Of a stretch of DNA of 8,591 bases, positions 1 to 6,081 are shown one piece after another (positions within the stretch are counted from its first letter, which is position 1; every line of letters begins with the position of its first letter). The DNA lies in assembly GCA_002730795.1 (NCBI GenBank), contig PCAX01000038.1, positions 1-8,591 on the forward strand, written 5' to 3'. This DNA comes from Chloroflexota bacterium (GTDB lineage: Bacteria; Chloroflexota; Dehalococcoidia; Lucifugimonadales; Lucifugimonadaceae). Made by a program: the position numbers and the translations under genes. The notes under the pieces were generated by a model. The model made no database searches. It saw only the letters and a list, made by a program, of their open reading frames with translations, and had not been told where the DNA came from.

Positions 1-45
1 ATATATCTTATTCTAAAACTTTATAAAAACATATTTTTCTGGGTA

Positions 46-75
46 TTGACACTATAAGAACATTTGTTCTAATAT
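46..75 (+). promoter_or_regulatory. Putative sigma70-type promoter for the cinA-type gene
   Basis: A perfect -35 hexamer TTGACA lies at 46-51. It can pair with TAATAT at 70-75 (18-bp spacer) or with TCTAAT at 68-73 (16-bp spacer, 5 of 6 matches to TATAAT). Transcription would begin near 80-85, about 80 nt before the start codon, so the mRNA would carry only the right arm of the inverted repeat. A GAAC-N4-GTTC site occupies most of the spacer, as expected of a repressed promoter. The call is by eye; no start site is known. Confidence 0.5.
58..69. promoter_or_regulatory. GAAC-N4-GTTC site 1 (LexA/DinR-like box)
   Basis: The sequence GAACATTTGTTC is itself a dyad and matches the GAAC-N4-GTTC core of the Bacillus LexA (DinR) box, which has also been reported for LexA of Dehalococcoides. 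It lies between the -35 and -10 elements of the forward promoter, a position where repressor binding would block RNA polymerase. The match is by motif only, and lexA is not in the window. Confidence 0.45.
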
Positions 76-100
76 AGAACAAATGTTCTTATAGTGTCAA
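71..100 (-). promoter_or_regulatory. Mirror-image putative promoter pointing left
   Basis: Because of the palindrome the minus strand carries TTGACA at 100-95 and TATATT at 76-71 with an 18-bp spacer. The -10 matches the consensus at 5 of 6 positions. If functional it would drive transcription out of the window's left edge. It may simply be the symmetry-related copy of the forward promoter, or the genuine ancestral one if the left arm is a duplicated copy. Confidence 0.35.
77..88. promoter_or_regulatory. GAAC-N4-GTTC site 2 (LexA/DinR-like box)
   Basis: GAACAAATGTTC is the mirror copy of site 1, with 7 bp between the two sites. It would overlap the expected transcription start. Since the two sites are symmetry-related halves of the same palindrome, they are not independent evidence for an operator. 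Confidence 0.42.
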
Positions 101-148
101 TACCCAGCAAAATATGTTTTTATAAAGTTTTAGAATAGGATATATATC

Positions 149-155
149 AGGAGGT
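149..155 (+). promoter_or_regulatory. Strong Shine-Dalgarno for the cinA-type gene
   Basis: AGGAGGT lies 8 nt before the ATG at 164. It fixes that codon as the start and lies just outside the inverted repeat, so it would remain unpaired if the palindrome folded. Confidence 0.85.
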
Positions 156-163
156 CATTAAAG

Positions 164-1405
164 ATGAACGCGGAAATAATTTCGATAGGTTCAGAGTTGC
201 TTTTAGGTCAGATAGTAGATACAAATGCCTCTTGGATTGCCCAACGATTAGCAAATAATGGTATAAACCTTTTTTACAAAACCACCGTTGGTGATAATTT
301 TGAACGTATGTGTGACGTCATTCATTTGGCTTTGTCAAGGTCAGATATAGTGCTTACAGGAGGAGGAATTGGTCCAACAAAGGATGATTTGACCAGAGAA
401 GCAGTTGCAAAAGTAACTAATAGAAATCTCATAACTGACAAAAAGTCTCTACTGGAAATCCGTGAACGATTTCAAAAACGCGGGTTGCTTCTAACAAAAA
501 ATAACGAAAGGCAAGCTGAAATACCTGAAGGAGCAATTGTTATAGAAAACCCAAATGGTACCGCTCCTGCATTCATAGTAGAAGCTGAAAAAGGAACAAT
601 AATTAGCCTACCGGGCGTACCTTTTGAGATGAAATGGCTGGTAGATAACAGAATAATACCTTATCTGAAAAATAAATTTAATATAGAAGAAATAATACAC
701 TACAGAGTATTAAAGGTTTCTGATCTTGGAGAAAGCGCTGTTGATGATAAAATAGGCGAAATTATAGCTCATTCAAAAAATCCGACGGTCGGCGTTTTAG
801 CCAGACCAGGTCAGGTCGATATCAGAATAACTGCGAAAGCAGAAAATCGTAACAAGGCAAATTCTTTAATAGACGCGGTAGATGAGAAAATATCAAACCT
901 ATTAGGTGATAATATTTTTGGGAAAAATGATGACACAATTGAATCAATAGTTAATAAATTATTATTGGAGAGAAACTCTTCAATATCCATTTTTGAAAAT
1001 ATTACGACCGGAACAATTTCAAAAATCCTCAAAGAAATGACTGGTAATATAGTTGTAAAAAGTGTAGTTTCTGACAAAAAAGAAACTATTAGTACACTTA
1101 TAAAAAAATCACATCTGGATGTAGATATTCGTCAGGGTGAATCTGTAGCTACCGCTCTTGCCACGGCTGTCATGACGGATAGTGAGTCAACCTACGGGAT
1201 ATCTGTATACGGCATCGAAGATTCTGAAAAAAAATCAGAAAATTTATCTAGTGGAAATACCTGGATTGCTATAGTGGGTCCATTTGGTATAAAAACACGT
1301 CATATAAAATTGGCTGGAAGTGGAGAACCTGATAAACAAAGAACTTCAATGTATACATTAAATTTACTTAGAAAGTATTTGCTGGAAATGAATACAAAAG
1401 AATAG
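164..1405 (+). CDS. cinA: CinA-family protein with degenerate C-terminal deamidase domain
   Basis: The protein has 413 residues, the usual length for full CinA. The N-terminal MoaB/MogA-like (COG1058) domain is well preserved: SIGSELLLGQ at 7-16, TGGGIGPTKDD at 65-75, PNGTAPAF at 130-137 and LPGVPFEM at 149-156. In characterised relatives this domain hydrolyses ADP-ribose-type pyrophosphates. A middle linking domain covers roughly 175-250. The C-terminal part (about 257-408) corresponds to the PncC/CinA nicotinamide-mononucleotide deamidase fold, but the TAESCTGG catalytic motif reads FENITTG (277-283), with Asn279 at the catalytic Ser position, and the usual TGIAGPGG motif reads YGIEDSEK (349-356). 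Deamidase activity is therefore probably lost, while the N-terminal activity may remain. The start is set by AGGAGGT 8 nt upstream. The promoter holds two LexA-like sites, which suggests DNA-damage control. In several bacteria cinA lies beside recA, but not here. The family call is firm; the loss of function is inferred. Confidence 0.9.
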   Translation: MNAEIISIGSELLLGQIVDTNASWIAQRLANNGINLFYKTTVGDNFERMCDVIHLALSRSDIVLTGGGIGPTKDDLTREAVAKVTNRNLITDKKSLLEIRERFQKRGLLLTKNNERQAEIPEGAIVIENPNGTAPAFIVEAEKGTIISLPGVPFEMKWLVDNRIIPYLKNKFNIEEIIHYRVLKVSDLGESAVDDKIGEIIAHSKNPTVGVLARPGQVDIRITAKAENRNKANSLIDAVDEKISNLLGDNIFGKNDDTIESIVNKLLLERNSSISIFENITTGTISKILKEMTGNIVVKSVVSDKKETISTLIKKSHLDVDIRQGESVATALATAVMTDSESTYGISVYGIEDSEKKSENLSSGNTWIAIVGPFGIKTRHIKLAGSGEPDKQRTSMYTLNLLRKYLLEMNTKE

Positions 1406-1450
1406 TTTCACAAAAAGTTATCAAGAAAGATTTTAAAGCAACAATCCTTA

Positions 1451-2632
1451 ATGAACAACAAAATTCTAATAGCTATACTGACAACCGTAATGGTGTTTTT
1501 ATTATCTTGTACGGACACTGTAAACGAATCCGAAACAATCCAAGAACCTACTCTAGTTCCTACCATAATACCGTCCCCGACACCTACACCTACACCTGTA
1601 CCTATGAGAATAATTGACATCGATCCTATGTATGACCCAAACCGGTTTATTTCTGAAATGCCTGTTTCAGAAATAAATTGTCTATCAAATGCATTGGGTA
1701 GTAAACAGATTCTAATAAATTTAATATCTGCAGAACCAGGAACAGTTTATATAGATCAGGAACAAGCCAAAACTTCTGATGCTTGTCTTTCAAATAAAAC
1801 AATAGAAAGAATTATTATTGGTCAACTTGATCTTCACACCGGAGGGTTAAGTCAAAATTCAGTTGACTGTATAAAAGATAGAACTGGCGGATCGGGGTCA
1901 TTTGTTTATCTTTTCGCAAAAGATCCTCCTGACGAAACTTATCTTACGATTCTCCAAGCCCTTTTTTGTATTGATACTGAAGAAAGAATGATATTTGAAT
2001 CAAGCAGACTCGGTAAACTAACATCTGCTCTAGGTGGAATAGAAAAAATAGAGTGCATAGTAAATGAAATAGGGCCACTTGGTTTAAATAAGCTCGGAAG
2101 CATTTTTAATTCCCTGCCAACAATACTTTACGAAAATCAAGATTCGTTGGATTCATTGCTACCTCTTTTGTCGTGTGGGTACTTGGACAAACAACTTGAT
2201 GTCGCTGGAATCACTTCATTTGAAGCAATATGCCTACTGGAACACGCTGATAAAAATTCAGTTAGTGCAGTTCTTGTTGGTAATCAAAATCAAATTTCAC
2301 CGAAATTAGTTCTTGATTTGGTCAACGCCGCGGTTAAGTGCAGCATATCGATTGAAAATACTAATATTGCTTTTCCAGCCCCAACCCCTGAACCTACATC
2401 AACTGCTGAACCTTCAACTAAAGAATCTAAAGAGGAAACTGAAAATACGACAGAATCCATTCAGTCATCTATAGAAAAAATACTAAAAGATTCAGAAATT
2501 ACATGCCTAAAAAAATATATTTCGGAAGAAGAAATTGAGATGATGGTTGAAACTTTGTCACCAACGATGGAAATGTTTTTAGCTATAACAAAATGTAATA
2601 TTAACATCACAGAAGTATTATCCCGAAAATAA
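1451..2632 (+). CDS. Unrecognised lipoprotein with five Cys-paired repeats of about 61 residues
   Basis: The product has 393 residues and I do not recognise its family. Residues 1-20 form a type II signal peptide (one Lys, a hydrophobic core, lipobox LLSC) with Cys20 as the lipidated residue, so the mature protein should be anchored on the outer face of the membrane. A Pro/Thr spacer containing SPTPTPTPVP (about 33-51) follows. The rest holds ten cysteines that fall into five pairs: 77/112, 140/173, 202/242, 261/297 and 352/382. The first cysteines are 63, 62, 59 and 91 residues apart; the last interval contains a second Pro/Thr/Ser/Glu-rich spacer of about 30 residues (308-340). Each unit starts like CIxxxxG or CLxxxx, is rich in Leu, Ile and Ala, and ends in a hydrophobic stretch before the second Cys. 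It looks like a tandem helical repeat with one disulphide per unit. No good Shine-Dalgarno precedes the ATG, which lies 45 bp after the cinA stop; the signal peptide supports this start. Confidence 0.8.
   Translation: MNNKILIAILTTVMVFLLSCTDTVNESETIQEPTLVPTIIPSPTPTPTPVPMRIIDIDPMYDPNRFISEMPVSEINCLSNALGSKQILINLISAEPGTVYIDQEQAKTSDACLSNKTIERIIIGQLDLHTGGLSQNSVDCIKDRTGGSGSFVYLFAKDPPDETYLTILQALFCIDTEERMIFESSRLGKLTSALGGIEKIECIVNEIGPLGLNKLGSIFNSLPTILYENQDSLDSLLPLLSCGYLDKQLDVAGITSFEAICLLEHADKNSVSAVLVGNQNQISPKLVLDLVNAAVKCSISIENTNIAFPAPTPEPTSTAEPSTKESKEETENTTESIQSSIEKILKDSEITCLKKYISEEEIEMMVETLSPTMEMFLAITKCNINITEVLSRK
1581..1603 (+). repeat. Short CACCTA hexamer repeat encoding Thr-Pro
   Basis: CACCTA occurs twice in a row, followed by two degenerate copies (CACCTG, TACCT). 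It encodes the TPTPTPVP spacer after the lipobox. Such a short tandem could vary in copy number by slippage in multiples of six bases, which would change the spacer length without shifting frame. Confidence 0.6.
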
Positions 2633-2686
2633 AATAACGGTGGATTAAAAAGCTAGTTATTCCTAAACAACAAAGTAAACATACCT

Positions 2687-2693
2687 AGGAGGA
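2687..2693 (+). promoter_or_regulatory. Strong Shine-Dalgarno for the alcohol dehydrogenase
   Basis: AGGAGGA ends 9 nt before the ATG at 2703 and sets the start. The 70-bp gap after the lipoprotein gene shows no convincing -35/-10 pair or terminator. Confidence 0.8.
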
Positions 2694-2702
2694 CTTCAGA
2701 AA

Positions 2703-3752
2703 ATGAAAAGTAGGGCCGCTATTCATATTAAAACCAATCAACAATTGTTAATTGATGACATAGATATACCCGATCCAAAAACCGATTACGTAAATTTAAA
2801 AATGTTCTCAAGTGGCATATGTCATTCGCAACTTCATCAAATGAATAATCCTGAGTTTCAAACACCTGCTTTACTAGGTCATGAAGGAACAGGAATAGTA
2901 ACAGACATAGGCAAAAATGTAACCCATTTAAAAGAAGGGGATCTCGCTATAGTTACATGGGTTCCCAGAAATCCTATCGAGGGAAGATGGGCCCCAGACC
3001 CCGGAGGAATGACATGGAAGGAAGCACCTCTTGAAGGATCCACCGCTACCTGGTGTGAAGATGTTTCAGTTTGGGGTGGTTATGTTGTAAAAATAAATGA
3101 TGATAACCCAAAAGATATTTCATCCATTGTAGGCTGTGCCGTGTTAACCGGAGCCGGAGCAGTACTCAACACAGCTAAAGTGCGTCCAAATCAGTCGGTG
3201 GCCGTTTTTGGAGTTGGGGGCGTGGGTATGTGTGCCTTAAAAATGGCATCAATATTAGAGGCCTATCCGCTTATAGCCGTTGATATTGATGACTCTAAAT
3301 TAGAATTTGCTAAACAATTTGGGGCAACCCACGTGATTAATTCAAAAAAAAGTGACCCTATTGAGGGTATTCATGAAATAACATCGGGAGGAGCTGACTT
3401 TGCTTTTGATGCTATTGGATTGAAAATTACCAATGAACAGATATTGCCATCAGTACGCAGTGGAGGGCCAGGTGCAGACAATGTCGGTGGCATGGCCGTT
3501 TTAATTGGTATGCCTGGCAAGGAAATGACTGTAGATCCTGGGCATTTCATGTTTCATCAAAGGCAATACAGAGGTTCACTTGGAGCAACCTATCCTGATA
3601 AAGATTTTAATATGTTCTTGCGCTGGCATAAACAAGGCAAATTTCCTTTGGATCAGCTCGTTACAAAAAGATATAAACTTGATCAGATTAATGAGGCATG
3701 TGAAGATTTAAAGAATGGAAAAATCTTGGGCAGAGCCATAATGGAATATTGA
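2703..3752 (+). CDS. Zinc-type medium-chain alcohol dehydrogenase lacking the structural zinc site
   Basis: The 349-residue protein belongs to the zinc-containing medium-chain dehydrogenase/reductase superfamily, soluble enzymes that interconvert alcohols and aldehydes or ketones with NAD(P). Catalytic zinc ligands are visible as Cys40 (GICHSQLH), His60 with Glu61 (GHEGTGIV) and Cys145 (VGCAVLTGAGA), matching Cys46, His67, Glu68 and Cys174 of horse liver ADH. Ser42 fits the proton-relay position. The Rossmann motif GVGGVG (170-175) and Asp194 at the end of the second strand indicate NAD rather than NADP. The lobe that normally holds four structural-zinc cysteines (about 88-118) is replaced by a Trp/Pro/Gly-rich loop with a single Cys118. 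Residue 43 is Gln where Asp is usual after the catalytic Cys. The downstream aldo/keto reductase starts 6 nt after the stop, so the two are probably co-translated and may act on related carbonyl compounds. The substrate cannot be named. Confidence 0.88.
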   Translation: MKSRAAIHIKTNQQLLIDDIDIPDPKTDYVNLKMFSSGICHSQLHQMNNPEFQTPALLGHEGTGIVTDIGKNVTHLKEGDLAIVTWVPRNPIEGRWAPDPGGMTWKEAPLEGSTATWCEDVSVWGGYVVKINDDNPKDISSIVGCAVLTGAGAVLNTAKVRPNQSVAVFGVGGVGMCALKMASILEAYPLIAVDIDDSKLEFAKQFGATHVINSKKSDPIEGIHEITSGGADFAFDAIGLKITNEQILPSVRSGGPGADNVGGMAVLIGMPGKEMTVDPGHFMFHQRQYRGSLGATYPDKDFNMFLRWHKQGKFPLDQLVTKRYKLDQINEACEDLKNGKILGRAIMEY

Positions 3753-3758
3753 AAAACA

Positions 3759-4724
3759 GTGCAATACCGAATTCTTGGTAAAACGAGAGAAAAAGTATCA
3801 GTACTGTCATATGGAACAGGTGGGCCTTCTCAATTTGGACAAAAAACTGGTGTGGACGACAAAGGAAGATCACGACTAATTAATGTGGCGCTTAATAATG
3901 GAATAAACTTATTCGATACTGCTCCTAGTTATGCAAATAGTGAAGAATTACTAGGAAAAGCATTAAAAGGTATAAATAGAGACTCATATTTAATCGCTAC
4001 AAAAGTGTCTACCAGAAATCAGGATTTAGTCGCCAGACGTGATTCCATTGGGGAATTCAAAAATCCTTTATTCCCTCGCAAATCACTGGAAAGGAGCCTA
4101 AAAAAACTAAATGTAGATCATATTGATATTTTCCAATTCCATGGTTTAGCGAATGACAACTATGACGACATAGTGGAATGTTTTCTGGAGTCGATAATCA
4201 AAGCTCGTGAAGAAGGGCTTATTAAATATATTGGTATTACTGAAAATTTAGTTAAAGAACCAAAACATAGTGGTATGGTTTTAGCCCTCGAAAAACATCC
4301 TGATATTTGGGACACTATCATGTTAAAGTACGGAATAATGAACCAATGGGCCGCAAAAAACATATTTCCTATCGTACAAAAAAAAGATATCGGCATTCTT
4401 AACATGGCTCCTGTAAGGCTCACGTTGACTAATAATGACCGTTTACTAGAAAGATTTAATGAATGGAGATTGAACCGTACCGACATACAAGGTACTTTAG
4501 AAGATTTAAAGTCACTAAATAATAACAATTTAGAAAACAGTGAAGAATTAATCTCCAAAGGATATGCTTTTGCTGCGTCTCACGATTGTGTTTCCACAAT
4601 TATTACAGGTTCCTCAAACGAAAAACATTTAAAGGATAATATAAAATCTGCAAACTCAACAATAGATAAGGAAATTGTGAAAAAAATCATCGAATTGTTT
4701 GGGAATTCAGACTCGATAGATTAA
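3759..4724 (+). CDS. Aldo/keto reductase
   Basis: The 321-residue product is an aldo/keto reductase, a TIM-barrel enzyme that reduces aldehydes or ketones with NAD(P)H in the cytosol. The catalytic tetrad is complete: Asp53 and Tyr58 in NGINLFDTAPSYANSEELLG (48-67), Lys82 in IATKVS and His128 in FQFHGL. A C-terminal TGSSNEKHLKDNI segment (283-295) matches the cofactor-phosphate loop of the family, and the length is typical. The start is GTG at 3759 because MQYRILGKTREKVSVLSYGT is the standard N-terminus of these proteins and no in-frame ATG fits. There is no clear Shine-Dalgarno, and the gene begins 6 nt after the dehydrogenase stop, so translation probably relies on coupling. The overall pattern resembles the L-galactose/L-fucose dehydrogenase-like branch, but I cannot assign a substrate. 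It ends 7 bp before the stop of the convergent minus-strand gene. Confidence 0.9.
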   Translation: MQYRILGKTREKVSVLSYGTGGPSQFGQKTGVDDKGRSRLINVALNNGINLFDTAPSYANSEELLGKALKGINRDSYLIATKVSTRNQDLVARRDSIGEFKNPLFPRKSLERSLKKLNVDHIDIFQFHGLANDNYDDIVECFLESIIKAREEGLIKYIGITENLVKEPKHSGMVLALEKHPDIWDTIMLKYGIMNQWAAKNIFPIVQKKDIGILNMAPVRLTLTNNDRLLERFNEWRLNRTDIQGTLEDLKSLNNNNLENSEELISKGYAFAASHDCVSTIITGSSNEKHLKDNIKSANSTIDKEIVKKIIELFGNSDSID

Positions 4725-4731
4725 AAAAACA

Positions 4732-6006
4732 TTAAATTTCTTCTGATATATCTATGTCCTTTTGATAACCATTTATTTCACCTGAAATAACATCCCTCAC
4801 TTTAACTTTTTTTTGGGATAAACCCGATTCGACGATAGAATATGCCAACCCAAGAGCGTTTTTGCCTTCCAATACTCCTACTTCTGGAGCCTCCGATTTT
4901 TCTACCGCCCTTACCCAATCCATATATTCATAAGCCAAAATTCGTGAATCAGTATCGTGAAATCCCATATCATATTGGCCTATTCTCCTACGACCATTCC
5001 ACAACGTCGTAGTAAGATCATCTAATTCAAAACTAGGTACTAATTTAAGCAATTCTTCGCCAATTACTTCTTTGCCATCCATAAAAACTATTTTAGCTGG
5101 TTTTCCAGATCTGCTCTGCGTCCTAAAGAGCGTACCTTCACTTCCCGTTATAGTTTCAATACCTAGGCTGTGCCCGTGAGAAGTATCAGTGATCACTAGT
5201 TGCCCTATTGCACCGGATTTAAATTTTATTAGTGCAAAACCTGTATCGATGGCATCTTGTAATACTTCATCACCTGTTTTAAAGCCAGGTTCATTCCTGT
5301 GCTTATACATTTCTGCCAAATTAGGCGCTACATTAACCATAGGCATTAGCTTCCGGTTCGGTTCAAATACAGACGTTTCTGCATAAACACTTTCTGCAGG
5401 ACCCATTAAATATAAAAGCATGTCTGAATTATGCACACCAGCATCTAAAACGATCCCACCGGCTTGCTGCTTTTTTGCGCGCCAAACCGTACTATGCATT
5501 ACAGCTTTACGGCTACTCGAAGCATGTATATCCAAAGCGAAATACGGATCTCCCATCACACCACTATCCAAAAGGGCCTTAGATAATCTGTTTATTGGAT
5601 CTCTCCTATAGTTTTCTGCAACAGCCAAAATACGATTGGTTCGTTTAGCTGATTCTTCCATCAACCTACAGGCCTTCATTGTTAAACCCATTGGTTTTTC
5701 AGTTATAACGTGCAATCCGAGTTCCATAGAAGCAATTGCTATTTTGTGGTGCATCGGTGTACTCGTGACAATTGCAATCCCATCTAAGTGACGTGAATTA
5801 ATTAATTCCATATAGTCGGTATATATATCGGGAGGTTTTAATCCATTTTCATTAATGATGTCAACAGCTTTTTCGGCAACATTTTTGTGAACATCACAGA
5901 CTGCCGCAAGTTCTATATCATTAAAATGTTTTCTTAGCTCTATGTGTCCAAAAATATGTCGCATCCCCATACCTCCACAACCAATCAAACCAATTTTAAA
6001 AGTCAT
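4732..6006 (-). CDS. Gfo/Idh/MocA-family NAD(P)-dependent dehydrogenase
   Basis: The 424-residue product shows the two-domain Gfo/Idh/MocA plan. The N-terminal Rossmann fold has GLIGCGGMG (6-14), Asp38 near the end of the second strand and the EKPMGL signature (103-108). The C-terminal alpha/beta domain follows, with GGIVLDAGVHNSDMLLYL (183-200) carrying the family's D-x-G-x-H-x-x-D pattern (Asp188, His192, Asp195). Lys104 and His192 are the expected catalytic residues. The family oxidises hydroxyls of sugars, inositols and related polyols; a few members act on other substrates. I prefer the ATG at 6006 over the in-frame TTG at 6009, because the AGGG at 6016-6013 is 6 nt from the ATG but only 3 nt from the TTG. 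It is somewhat longer than the usual 330-390 residues, with extra sequence around 215-250. It is the last gene of the minus-strand group. Confidence 0.9.
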   Translation of the reverse strand: MTFKIGLIGCGGMGMRHIFGHIELRKHFNDIELAAVCDVHKNVAEKAVDIINENGLKPPDIYTDYMELINSRHLDGIAIVTSTPMHHKIAIASMELGLHVITEKPMGLTMKACRLMEESAKRTNRILAVAENYRRDPINRLSKALLDSGVMGDPYFALDIHASSSRKAVMHSTVWRAKKQQAGGIVLDAGVHNSDMLLYLMGPAESVYAETSVFEPNRKLMPMVNVAPNLAEMYKHRNEPGFKTGDEVLQDAIDTGFALIKFKSGAIGQLVITDTSHGHSLGIETITGSEGTLFRTQSRSGKPAKIVFMDGKEVIGEELLKLVPSFELDDLTTTLWNGRRRIGQYDMGFHDTDSRILAYEYMDWVRAVEKSEAPEVGVLEGKNALGLAYSIVESGLSQKKVKVRDVISGEINGYQKDIDISEEI

Positions 6007-6081
6007 CAAATACCCTATTGTTTAAATTCATCTCTTACAGTTTGAATATATCTTACCGCATTGAAGTTTATTAACTTGTAA

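Larger units (their letters stand above)
1..145. repeat. Long near-perfect inverted repeat (arms about 70 bp, 3-nt centre)
   Basis: Each base x pairs with base 146-x. The left arm (1-71) and right arm (75-145) are complementary around the centre ATA at 72-74. I find only two mismatches: 8 against 138 (T/G, which would wobble in RNA) and 38 against 108 (T/C). The repeat starts at the first base of the window, so it may extend further left. It ends just before the ribosome-binding site of the cinA-type gene. It could be a miniature inverted-repeat element, a cruciform-forming regulatory palindrome, or an inverted chimera at a contig end. The sequence alone does not decide between these. Confidence 0.93.

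Noticed and set aside
1..145. CRISPR array or tRNA-like element at the left end
   Set aside because: There is only one inverted unit, no direct repeats with spacers, and no cloverleaf or anticodon-arm features.
1408..1620. Minus-strand open frame with a GVGVGVGDG stretch
   Set aside because: It is the antisense shadow of the Thr-Pro hexamer repeat and lipoprotein signal region; there is no credible start context and the plus-strand gene is clearly real.
2633..2661. AATAAC...GTTATT inverted repeat after the lipoprotein gene as a terminator
   Set aside because: The stem is 6 AT-rich base pairs with a 17-nt loop and no T run follows, so it would not work as an intrinsic terminator.
4160..4558. 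132-codon minus-strand open frame inside the aldo/keto reductase
   Set aside because: It lies opposite a gene with a full catalytic tetrad, has no ribosome-binding site and shows no recognisable domain.
6007..6009. TTG at 6009 as the start of the Gfo/Idh/MocA gene
   Set aside because: The adjacent ATG at 6006 has better spacing to the AGGG motif, and the protein alignment needs no extra residue.
6064..6077. AAGTT-TATT-AACTT hairpin before the Gfo/Idh/MocA gene
   Set aside because: A stem of five AT-rich pairs is expected by chance in such AT-rich DNA; there is no T run or operator match.
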